Assembly (NCBI GenBank): GCA_017979445.1
Contig: CM030714.1
Location: 20,021,624-20,085,623, forward strand
DNA length: 64,000 nucleotides
DNA from: Akebia trifoliata
Lineage: Eukaryota; Streptophyta; Magnoliopsida; Ranunculales; Lardizabalaceae
Reading direction: 5' to 3'
Each line of letters begins with the position of its first letter. Position 1 is the first letter of the stretch. The position numbers were made by a program, and so were the translations under genes. Shown piece by piece: positions 23,649 through 34,525 of the stretch. The notes below the pieces were generated by a model. The model saw nothing but the letters and a program-made list of their open reading frames with translations, was not told where the DNA came from and searched no databases.

Positions 23649-24330
23649 GACTGATTATTGACGATACGGGGTGAAAGAGAAGATGAAATGAAGAGATCTT
23701 GGGTGGGTTTTGTAGATGTTGAGGCTGCGGACCTTTCTCCCTTCTGCGTCGGAAGTCGACGGCGAGCGGTTTACGACGAATCCGATGTTGAAAATCGAAA
23801 AAAAAAAAAAATTTAAAAATGGGTTGGCTGGTTTTGGATCGTTTAAAACGAAAGTGAATAGTGAAAAAGATCAAAAAAATTTATTTGTATATATATCTTG
23901 GGACGAAATCGGTATTTTGCCTATTGTTTCGATCGACGATAACTTGACCGTCCAGACTCCAAAACTGATAAATGGATATTCTATTTTATCTAATTTTTTA
24001 TTCCAGATCTAATGGTATGGTCAATTTCTACAAATTTTATCTTTAACAAAAATTTACATTTTTACCCTGAGGTGATCCCTAAAATTGACGTCATTTTCTT
24101 TTTTGACGATAATTTGACTTTTTGGACTCTGAAATTGATAAGTAAATTTTCCATGTTCAATAATTTTTCGTTACGAATCCAATGGTGTAATCGAATATTA
24201 ATAATTCTTTCTCTAGCAAAAAGTCACTTTTTAGCTTGGTCTTACTCGGTAATTGAGAATTTTGTAACTTTTATATTTAGACTCACATTTGAGCGTGCTT
24301 TCAGGCTAAAGTATGTTTTTCGATCATTTT
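22520..24330 (-). repeat. Tandem duplication in the B 5' LTR, unit 1 (about 1.81 kb)
   Basis: Begins in the last 144 bp of the solo LTR, crosses the TTAAC junction at 22664 and runs through the outer half of the B LTR. It repeats as unit 2 at 24331-26142 with few base differences; the repeated ORF shadows at 22866 and 24682 translate identically. Confidence 0.9.
23597..23647. repeat. (AT)n microsatellite, second LTR position
   Basis: AT run of about 50 bp in unit 1. The equivalent in unit 2 (about 25413-25460) is interrupted by AGAT, and in the 3' LTR (about 4505-4516) it is only a few repeats long. Confidence 0.95.
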
Positions 24331-25412
24331 AAATCTAATGGTGAGGTCAGATTCCATTAAAAATGATCAGAAACATCCTAAAGTTTTACCCCTAAGTCCC
24401 ACTTTCAAGATTTTCTTAAAATTCCAATATTTATTTTTTCCTCGAGATATGACTTGAAAATTCAGGGTTTTACATTAACAGCTCACAAAATAGCTACATA
24501 TATATATATATATATAATATATATATATATTATTTTCATTTGAAAATAAAAGAGAAATTAACAATACAAGATTGAGAATGGATATCCAGTTTCCTATCAT
24601 GCAAGTGTGGCTTATCGGCCTAAAATAAATAACAAAACAGAAAAGTAAACAACGCCTCACGCTAACAAAAAGTAAATAAATATGCAACCAGTAACATTAT
24701 CCCTGGATATCCGTTCACCAACCTACACACAATACAACAATGTAAAATGCAGACATCACCCCTCGGGTGTGACTCTGACATTTTACCGTTTCATACCTTT
24801 TTTCTCTTTTTGTGATTTTTACTATTTTCAATCTTTCAAACAAAATATTCACTTTCTGATATTCATCAACTCAATTTGAGTTCACTAAATATTAAAATCA
24901 TTTTTCAACTATGAAATTTATTTTTTTATCAATAACATTGAAAAAAATATAAAAATTTAGATCAAAACGGGGTCCAAGTGGTGCACATGACCCAACTGAC
25001 GGAAATAACCCGATGAAATATCCTACCTATATATAATTTGTTATAAAATACAGTTAAACATATCAAACATGCAAGTTCTGACGTGAATTTGAAATAACCA
25101 ATTGAATTCAATATTTTTGGAAACTCACCACAAATTTTTAATAAAATCCTAAATGCAATTTTCACAATCTACGATTATTAATAGAAATTGAGAGTTCCTT
25201 ACTATCTCTGTGCGAAATGATCGAAGTGCGTGAGCGAAAATCGAGACGAACGGTGCGAAAATTGAGATGGACTAAATTTTAAGGTGGCTGATTTTTGAAT
25301 CTAACCCGGTGGTTTCGAAAATCTTTATGCCGTCGTCTTTTTTTCCTTCTGTAATGGATGACGATTTGACCCCGAAATAGACGAAATTCGAAGTCGAAGT
25401 TTCGAAACCCTC

Positions 25413-25443
<31 letters not shown>

Positions 25444-26142
25444 TATATATATATATATACGACTGATTATTGACGATACGGGGTGAAAGAGAAGATGAAA
25501 TGAAGAGATCTTGGGTGGGTTTTGTAGATGTTGAGGCTGCGGACCTTTCTCCCTTCTGCGTCGGAAGTCGACGGCGAGCGGTTTACGACGAATCCGATGT
25601 TGAAAATCGAAAAAAAAAAAAAATTTAAAAATGGGTTGGCTGGTTTTGGATCGTTTAAAACGAAAGTGAATAGTGAAAAAGATCAAAAAAATTTATTTGT
25701 ATATATATCTTGGGACGAAATCGGTATTTTGCCTATTATTTCGATCGACGATAACTTGACCGTCCAGACTCCAAAACTGATAAATGGATATTCTATTTTA
25801 TCTAATTTTTTGTTCCAGATCTAATGGTATGGTCAATTTCTACAAATTTTATCTCTAACAAAAATTTACATTTTTACCCTGAGGTGACCCCTAAAATTGA
25901 CGTCATTTTCTTTTTTGACGATAATTCGACTTTTTGGACTCTGAAATTGATAAGTAAATTTTCCATGTTCAATAATTTTTCGTTACGAATCCAATGGTGT
26001 AATCGAATATTAATAATTCTTTCTCTAGCAAAAAGTCACTTTTTAGCTTGGTCTTACTCGGTAATTGAGAATTTTGTAACTTTTATATTTAGACTCACAT
26101 TTGAGCGTGCTTTCAGGCTAAAGTATGTTTTTCGATCATTTT
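24331..26142 (-). repeat. Tandem duplication in the B 5' LTR, unit 2 (about 1.81 kb)
   Basis: Starts with solo-LTR-type sequence (24331-24471) although no solo LTR precedes it, then repeats the junction GGGTTTTACATTAACAGC and the outer LTR half. The switch from B-type to solo-LTR-type sequence falls in the shared stretch TTTTTCGATCATTTT near 24316-24330. This is the signature of crossing-over between misaligned LTRs. Confidence 0.88.
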
Positions 26143-26285
26143 GAATTCAATTGAGAGGTCAGATTTCCTTAAAAATGATCATAAATATTCTAAAGTTTTA
26201 CCTCTAAGTCCTACTTTCAAGATTTTTTCAAAATTCTACTATTTATTTTTCCTCGAGATACAAATTGAAAACTCGGGGCTTTACA
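26143..26285 (-). repeat. Outer end of the B 5' LTR
   Basis: Original terminal segment of the B LTR, ending GGGCTTTACA on the plus strand and followed by TAACC. It matches 5200-5345 of the 3' LTR better than the solo-LTR-type ends at 22520-22663 and 24331-24471. Confidence 0.88.
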
Positions 26286-26500
26286 TAACCTGTGTGTATA
26301 GTTTTTTATTTTGGTTTACACTAAAGGTTGACAGTTCAAGGCTTAAAGTCTACTGATCGACTTGTAAATCCGATAGACTTATACTAGGTAAGATTCAAGT
26401 CCAAAAGACACATATACTGAAACATGGTTGTTCAAAGTACTCTCTTTATATATTTTTATATCTTTTTTTATTTTGAGTTTTCTACATTCATATGGGGGAT
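26286..26500 (+). other. 3' untranslated region of copia element C, right half, with polypurine tract
   Basis: Begins with the right copy of TAACC (26286-26290) and continues the copia tail interrupted at 2270. A purine-rich TATGGGGGAT at 26491-26500 directly precedes the LTR start TGTTGGAATT. Confidence 0.8.
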
Positions 26501-27454
26501 TGTTGGAATTTAGAGGGTTGAATTGGAAAACCTTTAATGTTCAATTAATTTTAACCATATGGTAAATCAATCTATTAACCATAAGGTATTTCAATCCCAT
26601 ATTTGCTTTATGCTTTTTTACTTTATTGCTTTAAGTTTAGTTTATAGTTTTGTTTATGTCTTGAGTAATTTTAGTCCCACATCGACTAGGAAAAGAATTG
26701 ATTTGCAATTCTTAAATAGTTGTGCTTCTAATAGCTTTAAAGTGGATAAAAGTAGTGGGTGGGTTCACGCTCGCATATGGGGGCCCAAGAGGAAAACCCA
26801 AGGTTCTAATTGGAATTTAGAACCACTGGTCCGAAAACCTTAATGCGTCTGCACACGTACAATGTGCGCGCAAGGGGGCGTGCAAAATCTCAGATTTACA
26901 CCTCATGTGGGTGCGCACAAAGGCCCGTTTTTGCTTTAATTATCAAAGCCCAATTTTATTTAAAAAATTCTAGACGTTTTTTTTAATTCTGTTTTGAAAT
27001 TCTGAACCAACACAATGTGTCTATTTTGAACCAATGACCAACACAATGTGTCTGTTCGGAATAGGTTTGTGACTGTTCTAAACAGTCACTTTCTCTTTAA
27101 TTTATATCCAATATTTAGTTGATTTAAACACACTTGATTTCTCTGCTATTTTATATTTCGACTACCAGTACATCTTTACTCTTCGTTGTGAGAGCACACA
27201 ACATAATCAAGTTTGAAGTTACGATCCAATTTAGAGTACCCTTTTGGATACGTGGGTTGTTGAATCCTACAGAACGAACGCCTACAGACTGTGGTACCGT
27301 ACCAGGGGCGAATTTCGTTTTAGGACAGTGCTTTATGCACGCCTCAACCATTTCTTTTTTAGGTAATATTTTTCTATTACATTCAATTTCAAAATCAAGA
27401 TTTATTCTAATTTCTTCTCTCTCTGCCATAAGAAATCAGTATTCTGTAACAACA
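26501..27454 (+). repeat. 3' LTR of copia element C (about 954 bp)
   Basis: Starts TGTTG and ends CAACA, a perfect 5-bp terminal inverted repeat. It contains AGTCCCACATCGACTAGGAAAAG, a wording frequent in plant copia LTR promoters, and a short direct repeat CCAACACAATGTGTCT (two copies at about 27006 and 27036). The matching 5' LTR lies left of the window, so the target duplication cannot be checked. ORFs on both strands here are chance. Confidence 0.85.
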
Positions 27455-28254
27455 AGCATTTCAATTTTTTTATAATATATCACAAGGTTTCCCCACACCC
27501 TTTTGAGATCATGGTTTCAAATCTCGATTTGAAATCTCATCTCATTCTTGAACAAGATAGAGTTGTCTCGAATGAGATAAACCATTCAGTTCGGTTTGTA
27601 ATTATTTATTAATAAATATTTATATACAAATAATTATAAATTTTTTTATTTAAATAGGGTAATTAGAAAGCATATTTTATTTAAATAATAAATATGTAAA
27701 TTATATAAATTTATTTATTTTAATAAAAATAAAATCCCAATTGACTCATCCAAGTTTAATGACTCAGCCAAGATTTTCAAAATATAGAACTTGAAAAAGA
27801 AGAAAGTTGCTCTGAGGCACGTAGTTATCTACGTTGTCTTATAGACAACAGATACCCCCACTCCGATTGAACACGAAGATGCAGATGGGTTGCTGGCGAA
27901 CTTGTCTTCAAGATACAACAGAGCCTAGTTTTATCATAACTGCATATTTTCTGAAAATTTGCACTATTTTTAGAAAATCTGCCACACAGAATCTCGGATA
28001 CACAAATGCCTCTTTTTTGTAGAAAGTTTGAATTATTTTATTTTTAACAGAATTAATCTTTATAAATAGATAACAATTATAAAAGTCACATCTATTCGTA
28101 AATGGATTAAGAAACTCGATAGGTATGAAACCCATTGGAACCACTAGACACCTATTCGGATCAAAGAATTCGTTAAGTACCCTGTGGGCCCCTTCGACAC
28201 CTTTCGGATCAGTCTTGGTGTCTATCCAAATTTGGATGACCCTCTTTAATATTT

Positions 28255-28258
<4 letters not shown>
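27455..28258. other. Gene-free AT-rich stretch, possibly part of a decayed minus-strand copia LTR
   Basis: No ORF with recognisable similarity. The stretch around 27800-27900, read on the minus strand, contains GGGGTATCTGTTGTC and ACAACGTAGATAACTACGTG, a wording I associate with U5 regions of plant copia LTRs. Confidence 0.35.

Positions 28259-28294
<36 letters not shown>
28259..28294. repeat. (CT)n microsatellite
   Basis: Uninterrupted CT run of about 36 bp followed by an AT-rich tail. Confidence 0.97.
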
Positions 28295-28298
<4 letters not shown>

Positions 28299-28339
28299 AT
28301 ATATATAATAAAAAATAATTATTAATTCCATATAGTTAA

Positions 28340-28674
28340 AAGTCAGTTGGAGCTCTTAAGGAGAGAGTCTTTGAAATGAAGAAAGAGTTGAGAATACGAT
28401 CTTATTTATAGGTTTAGAAATCTCTCCAAAACATTCAGAAAGTAATGTGGGATTTACAAATCATTTGAAAGAATAGTCAAAAAGTACTTTGACAATCATC
28501 AATTCATGTGAAAAGATATCAATCAATAGAAAAGTTCTAAATAAAAAATATTTACTTTTACTTTAACAAAAAGTACACCAATCATAAAATAACTTTAAAT
28601 ATCAATTTAGAATAAATTAAATTAATTTTATTTGAATCAATTTTAAATAAAATTAATCAACATTTATTTCAACA
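28340..28674 (-). repeat. LTR-like sequence, minus strand (U3-like)
   Basis: On the minus strand this begins TGTTGAAATAAATG and includes AATCCCACATTACTT and a TATA-like CCTATAAATAAG near 28405-28416, a typical order for a copia LTR promoter. I could not find a matching end or a target duplication, so the limits are uncertain; it may extend left to about 27780. Confidence 0.4.
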
Positions 28675-29932
28675 GAGTCAGTTTCGTCCATGAATGAGAT
28701 TTGAAATCATGTTTAGAATGGGACTTGTCCCTATGATCACATGTCCAAATCACATAGAAGGTTTTTCTTCTTAGATAAGCAAAATTTTGTTTAATATAAA
28801 ATTTGTTCAAGTTGTCCTAAAGTGATTGCACGGGACATTGCACTCGAAACTGAGTTGATGTAGAGGTATGCACAAAATGATACTTTTAACTCGTATCTGA
28901 AGTGAAACATCTGTGGATCTGTGCAGAGCTCGATGTCAGCTTAGGGTCAAGCGCAGTGTCCTGCCCACTTTAACTTTTCCAATTGCTCCAGCTGACTAAA
29001 GGAAATACATCACAACCATAATTCAAAAAAAAAACACACTATCAGGAAGAGATAGAGAACAGACCAGATCCCATCTAAAATAATATATTTCCAGACAGGT
29101 TATTGAAATAAGAGGACAAACAAAACTTTCTTGGAGATCACTCTTATATTTTAGGGATTAATGTAATATATTTAGAGACACATTTATGAGTGAGCATTTA
29201 TAGGTCAATGCGCATAACCTATTTTGCTAGTACATTAAAAACCCTTGCCTTACGAAGAGTGGACCGAGATCTTATCTAAATCCCAAACAGATTCTAGTCT
29301 GTGCTCTAAAATGTCAACCCGATTTTGTGGTTCAAAATTACCGGTCCAAGTTTTGACCTAATGCCAAGTTGGGCGTCAGTCGGACTCAAGTTGGGTCCAA
29401 CCATGCTTTTGACCCAATTGAAACATGAATGTTTGGTCCACCATCTCATTAAAACTATAGTCGTGATGAATGCACCTGATTTTTATTTTGATACACGGTT
29501 AGGTACGTGGCTAATGTAGTAAGGGCTCAAAATCATAGATTTTTTCATCAGGATACACAAGAAAAAGATGTGTGATTCTGTACCTATACCACATCAGCCA
29601 TGTACCCAACAGCACGCATTCATCATTATTCCTAAAACTAACCCCCAAAGGTCGAACTACTTGACGACTTTATGACATTATTTTTTATCATCACATTACA
29701 AATTAACCTAAATTTATTCATGTCAAACCCAACATTTCTTTGTGCATATCTACATAGAGTTCAAATACACCATGTGGCATGTCTAGAAAATTTGTGTTTG
29801 TCCTCTTGTCTCAATCTTCTCTTTAATGGATAATCTCAAACGTGCTCTGATTTTATAACTTCTCAACCATAAGTTCATTAAAAGGGTTGAGTTACAAGGA
29901 CATTTTTACTGTAGGGCGAAGTTGAACACTGC
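28675..29932. other. Gene-free stretch
   Basis: No recognisable coding or transposon sequence. Short ORFs (for example near 29325) show no family features. Confidence 0.5.
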
Positions 29933-31719
29933 CAGGGCCGACTCTTTACAAGTTGAGGCCTAAGGCGAAATTTTAAAGTTAGGCCTTTTTCATATTTAAT
30001 ATATTAATATAAATAATAATTAATTATTTAAATAATAAAAGATCATTTTTATTATTTTTTGTGATACAAAATTATTAATTAAGCTTTTATATTCAAATTT
30101 TGTTAATATATCCTTTCCAAAGTTTAAAAAATAAAAATAAAAATTATTTTAAGTTTTAAGATAATGTTTGTTTTAATATTTTTGTGGAAGCTAATCATTT
30201 TGTGGGAATCCGATGGAATATTTGAGTATTATTTCTAAACTTTAAATGGAATAGGCTAATTTTTTAAGTCTAGAGGGAAATGTGGGTGGATTTTTTAACT
30301 TTTTTTTTTTTTTCAATTTTTGTTTTCTTTTTGGCATTATCCAAGGTTTTGAAAATGGACAGCTATCGAACTTCTACATAACTCTCAAAAAATAGTCTTT
30401 GTTTGAATTTTTTATTTTTTCAAAATTCATAGAGTTTTGTCCTCTACAACCATGAAGCATCGGATCACGCTTTTTGATGCCACAAAGTGTGCCCAAGGAC
30501 CCTTAGTAAGGTTAGTTGGACTTTTTTTTTTTTTTTGGTTTTTTGTTTTTTAGCTTGATGGAATGTGTAAGAGAGATAAGGGACTCTTTATTGAGAATAC
30601 CAATTAGTCCCCCAAAAAGGAATACGGACCTTTTATGTCCCACTTAACAAAATATTCACCTATTAAGGATCTTTGGAAGATTTTTAAGAAAATACCTGAA
30701 ATACCTTTTTAACAACTTTACAAAGTGATTTAATTTAAAAGTATACCTAGTCAAATAAAAGACTTGACCAAGTAATTTGGTTATTAATATTTTTGTGAAA
30801 ATAAAAATAAATATTTTTATTTATTAAAATCAATATAATTTTATTTTATTCATTTAAGTAGACTTGCTAATTTTTTAGTTGAATCAATTTGATGAACATT
30901 CATTTAAGTTGAATTATAGAATAATATTTTAATTATTATAAAAAAATTAATAAATCTAACATACATATATCAAATTAGTTTGATGATGATGATAACCATA
31001 CACAGCTCCATCATTATCATTATTTATGTCAATTAAAAATCACTAGTTTTGAGAAGAGAAAATAAGGTTTTTTTTTTTTTTTTTTTTCATTTATAAATTT
31101 TTTTTTTCATTTTTATATAAGAGATGACCATAGTCAAGAGGCATGTCATTAATTTTAAAACATAGGATTACTTCAAATATTTTCAAATAAACATGTTTCT
31201 TTAAACCTCAAAATTCGTTGAAAGGGTAATTATGGCATTTTCGTTTTAAAAATCTTTTTTAGACTAATATTTGATAAAATAAGTTTTAAAGAGTCCCTAC
31301 TTTTTCATAAGGGGTTTTTTTATATATATTTTTAAAAATTAGGTGTTTGAGGTCATTGTCCCTAAAAGAAAATTATTTTATTTAGAAGCTTGGCTTTGAG
31401 GGAATCTTATTTAAGATATCTTGCCAGATCTTTTATTATTAGTATTTTTTATTTTTATTTTTGGGAAACTCTCACACTGCCTACGAGTCCAACTACAAGG
31501 GAATATAATAATAATAAATTGAAAAAACCTACTATTTCCAACATGTAAGGAGGTGTGTATAATAAAAAATTAATAATAGTACTTTTTTAAAATAAAAAAA
31601 ATTAATTGGATAACTGTTAAATTCATTATTATTATTATTATTATTATTTATGGGGCTTTCTCAAATTTTGGAGCCTTAGGCGAATGCCTTAGTGCAGCCT
31701 TATGCTTGAGGTGACCCTG
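29933..31719. mobile_element. Non-autonomous hAT-like DNA transposon (about 1.79 kb)
   Basis: Terminal inverted repeats start CAGGGCCGAC on the left and, as the reverse complement of the right end, CAGGGTCACC. Both fit the hAT terminal pattern YARNG. The flanks carry an 8-bp duplication with one mismatch: AACACTGC (29925-29932) and AACACTTC (31720-31727). Just inside both ends lies a CCTAAGGC-type subterminal motif (left GGCCTAAGGCG, right GCCTTAGGCG). No transposase is encoded; the interior is AT-rich and carries a copy of a dispersed repeat at 30332-30515. Confidence 0.8.
30332..30515 (-). repeat. Dispersed repeat R1, copy 1
   Basis: Reverse complement resembles 32034-32225: both contain ACTAAGGGTC.TTGGG, TGTGGCATC, TGATC.GATG, AGAGTTATGT and CCATTTTCAAAACCTTGGAT in the same order. 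It lies inside the hAT-like element. Confidence 0.75.
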
Positions 31720-31727
31720 AACACTTC

Positions 31728-32012
31728 TGTGACCAACCACAAACAATTAATATGACTAGAGATATAAAAGCTTTCAGGAACTGTTACAAGTTTAAAAGAG
31801 AGATTAATTTCTTCTCAAAATCTTAGATCAATTTTGAGATTTTATTTTGAAGAAGAGTTGAAGTTAAGAGTGCTCTTAGAAGGAGCTAGAGAAGTTTTGG
31901 GAGTATATTGATATTTGGGAATTAGTTCTGATCGGTATTCTTGAGGTAACTTGGTAATTGGAATCATCAAAAATGCCTTTGTATGTAAAATTAAGAGTCC
32001 GACTGACTAATC
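31728..32012. other. Gene-free spacer right of the hAT-like element
   Basis: About 285 bp of AT-rich sequence with no ORF or repeat that I recognise. Confidence 0.5.
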
Positions 32013-32031
32013 TTACTAAGTTAGTAAGGAT

Positions 32032-32342
32032 TTCACCCTTACTAAGGGTCATTGGGTATTTGTGGCATCCAAAAACATGATCTGATGTGTTAAGATTGTA
32101 GATGATAAAATTCTATGAACTTTGAAAAAAAGTTCAAAAAATATTATTTTTCATCGTTGAATTTTTATTTTAGATTTGAGAGTTATGTGGAAGTTTGGTA
32201 ATTATCCATTTTCAAAACCTTGGATCTTCCTCAAAAGAAATTGGGTTTTGATATTTTTTTTAATAAATTTTTTCAATCATACTTAAAGAGTTGTGGTGTT
32301 GGATTGTTGATGTAGTAATTCATTTGAGCAAAACAACCTTTA
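32032..32342 (+). mobile_element. Dispersed repeat R1, copy 2, flanked by a 19-bp direct repeat
   Basis: A 311-bp unit bracketed by TTACTAAGTTAGTAAGGAT (32013-32031) and TTACTAAGTTTGTAAGGAT (32343-32361), 18 of 19 bases identical. Long direct repeats are typical of LINE/SINE-type retroposition, but I see no tRNA promoter boxes or poly(A). The flanking repeat is itself nearly palindromic, so another origin is possible. Confidence 0.55.
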
Positions 32343-32361
32343 TTACTAAGTTTGTAAGGAT

Positions 32362-32905
32362 AATGGTTGTCAGAAATTAAAGCACTAGTAGTTGCTTTAG
32401 CCTTCTTAAGGCACTGTTATTGCCTGAAACATTTTAGAAAGTCAAAGGCAGTGTCTACGATAGGACCTAAATGAGATCTCCTCTTATCCAATCTCGGAAG
32501 GCACAAATTATTTGTCACGCTCTTAATTGAAAGTACTAATCTTGTGATATTCAAACCAACTTTTGATACATCTATAAATTAAAAACAATATATATAATAG
32601 ACACTAAATTTGAATAACAAAAGTGATCTAAAAGCAACCTTGAAAAATTGTCTTAGTGATTAGAAATCACCAATCAAGTTGAATTTCTAATTTAGGTCCA
32701 TGAGAAGATCTTCCTAAGAGGTTACATGGTTTAAAAAAAAAGAGTATTTCAGAAGATATTAGGCATTGTGCGTTCGCTGTTTTAAGTGTTCGATAAATTT
32801 TTATTCTAATGAGTTGTCCATATGTGTGCACTTTCCACATGAGGAGCTATCATCAAACTGGACTCTCGGCCAGCCTAGCAAATATTTGGTTGATTTAGAC
32901 ATGCA
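32362..32905. other. Gene-free stretch
   Basis: No supported gene. An ORF that begins at 32766 runs into the MITE that follows and is chance. Confidence 0.55.
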
Positions 32906-33134
32906 CATGATTTTTAAACTCAGTATCGTGTCTCGTCTCGTTCAGCTCCGATACCGAGATGTCTCGGACAAGTTTTCCTATACGTTTGAGACGTCTCGTG
33001 AGATAACTCAAAAAATTACACTATAAGACGTAAAACTCGGTCAAAAAATGACTTTGTGAGTTGGTCTCGTTCAACTCTGATACCGAGTTCACTCGGGTGA
33101 TACGTCTCGGTCTCGGACGAGTTTAAAAACCATG
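32906..33134. mobile_element. Small MITE (about 229 bp)
   Basis: Ends are CATGATTTTTAAACTC on the left and GAGTTTAAAAACCATG on the right, a 16-bp inverted repeat with one mismatch. GACATGCA precedes it (32898-32905) and recurs right after it (33135-33142). With the next C included, the duplication could be read as 9 bp. An 8-9 bp duplication fits hAT or Mutator-type MITEs. The interior has two diverged copies of TCTCGTTCA.CTC.GATACCGAG. Confidence 0.8.
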
Positions 33135-33142
33135 GACATGCA

Positions 33143-33829
33143 CCCATCCGCATTTTCTTAAATATTTGTTATACCTTGCGTTATCAAGCTAATTGGCATT
33201 TTCTTTGATCATAGTCTAGATTGGGAGACTAAAAGAAATTGACCTAAAAGCCCTCATCATTCAATCCCTTGCTGAAAACCTTGACTTTCCCACAAAACCC
33301 TTGATCTTGAAGCTCTTGATCAACCTCTAGGTTAAATTATTATTTAACCAATTCAACTTCATCTTCAATCAATTCATCGACATAGAAAAGCCTTCAATTT
33401 TCTAACTAAAGTCCATGATCTTCTACCTCACTAAAAATAATATCTTGTTCTTAAGTTATTAAGGTTGAGGGAGAATCTAAGTGTTGTTGACAAGGATAAA
33501 GATTTTTACCCAATAGGTTCGAGATTTTACTCATTTTTAGAAGAAAAATCAAGATTTATGGCTAGAGATTGAAGGTGAGAAAGGGGTGTACATTTTAATC
33601 GAAACCCGTTACTCAAACCGAAAATCAGAACGAAAACATGGACCAAACCTGAATAGGTTTAGAACAAATAGAAACAGATAAAAATCGATTCGAGTCTAAG
33701 TTTACTCCTCCAAAATTTTACCAAACCCGATTGAAAGACTGGAAATCAAACCTAGACCTAACCAAACAAAACTCAAAATTTCAAAATTTTCAAATATTTT
33801 GAATTCCCCTACCCTAACTATTTGCTTGA
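33143..33829. other. Gene-free stretch
   Basis: Nothing recognisable. 33590-33730 is enriched in CGAAACC- and GAAACAGA-like words, possibly a decayed simple repeat. Confidence 0.5.
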
Positions 33830-34013
33830 TAATTGGGTATCCCTATAGACGACAGACCAGGTCCTGAGGCATGTGCAACGTGCACACACCAGGAAACTAA
33901 GGGTGCACCCTCGCAGGTGGCCCCTGAGGAATTGATGCTCATACAGGGTATCGAACTCTTGATGTACATGCATTAACCACTTATTGATCCAAAATTGCCA
34001 TTGAGCCAACCCT
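33830..34013 (-). mobile_element. SINE-like sequence with tRNA-type promoter boxes
   Basis: On the minus strand, GTTGGCTCAATGG (about 33998-34010) resembles an RNA polymerase III box A, and GAGTTCGATACCC (33946-33958) resembles box B, about 40-50 nt apart as in tRNA-derived SINEs. A GC-richer tRNA-unrelated body follows. No poly(A) or T tail and no clear target duplication were found, so this is tentative. Confidence 0.45.
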
Positions 34014-34100
34014 ACAACTTATAAGTTATATAGTTTATGTTTTATATAATTATAAATAACTATATATCTATGAGGACGGTTCATAAGACATATGTAAAAA

Positions 34101-34510
34101 CAATGGTTTTTCAACCATCACATTTTTTGACGTTAAGAAACGTGACCCACGAATCTATCACGTTGTGGGAACCAACCAAGATGTGGATGAGTGCTTGATG
34201 GAAGCCTCGATTAAATCCGGTTATTTAAGCTCCGTTTGGTCCCCAAAACTCACTCACTCTCTCAATCTCTCCTTCATTTTTACACTATTGATTAAGGAGT
34301 GAATCAGATTTTGGAAGTGTCAAATTGAGACCGAAAGATCCGCAGCGCAAGAGTGTGAAAATCAATGGCTGGAGGTATGTATTTTATACGAATTTTGGGC
34401 ATTTTCAGATTATGATTCTCTACAAATTTTGGGCATTTTGCATTTTCAGATTATGATTCTCCTTAAGTTTTATTTATGCATTTTTTTTTAGAATTAATTT
34501 ATGACTCACA
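34101..34510 (+). repeat. 5' LTR of element D (left edge missing)
   Basis: Matches 40041-40431 of the 3' LTR from the CAATG and CAACCATCAC stretch onwards, ending GACTCACA. The first 60-70 bp of the 3' LTR have no counterpart here, so the left end is truncated or replaced. Confidence 0.85.
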
Positions 34511-34512
34511 TT

Positions 34513-34525
34513 TGGTATCAGAGCC
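34513..34525 (+). promoter_or_regulatory. Primer-binding site of element D (initiator tRNA-Met type)
   Basis: TGGTATCAGAGCC, two bases after the LTR end. Standard for plant copia elements. Confidence 0.93.

Larger units (their letters stand above)
2276..26285 (-). mobile_element. Element B: gag-only LTR retrotransposon with later insertions nested inside
   Basis: Minus-strand element bounded by the TAACC duplication. In element orientation: 5' LTR (18230-26285, enlarged by a solo LTR and a tandem duplication), primer site (18216-18227), leader, gag (17883 to 16778, then 6772 to 6544, split by element A), a non-coding stretch, polypurine tract (5346-5357) and 3' LTR (2276-5345). Without the insertions, the internal part is about 2.9 kb, shorter than one LTR. 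No reverse transcriptase or integrase motif is visible, so B would have depended on another element. The 3' half of its LTR and its gag resemble those of element A. Confidence 0.9.

Noticed and set aside
27134..27475. Long ORFs on both strands at 27134-27475
   Set aside because: They lie inside the copia C 3' LTR, overlap each other and have no recognisable domain.
33590..33730. Second MITE like 47924-48802, because of GGGGTGTACA and CGAAACC words
   Set aside because: No matching right end or flanking duplication was found.
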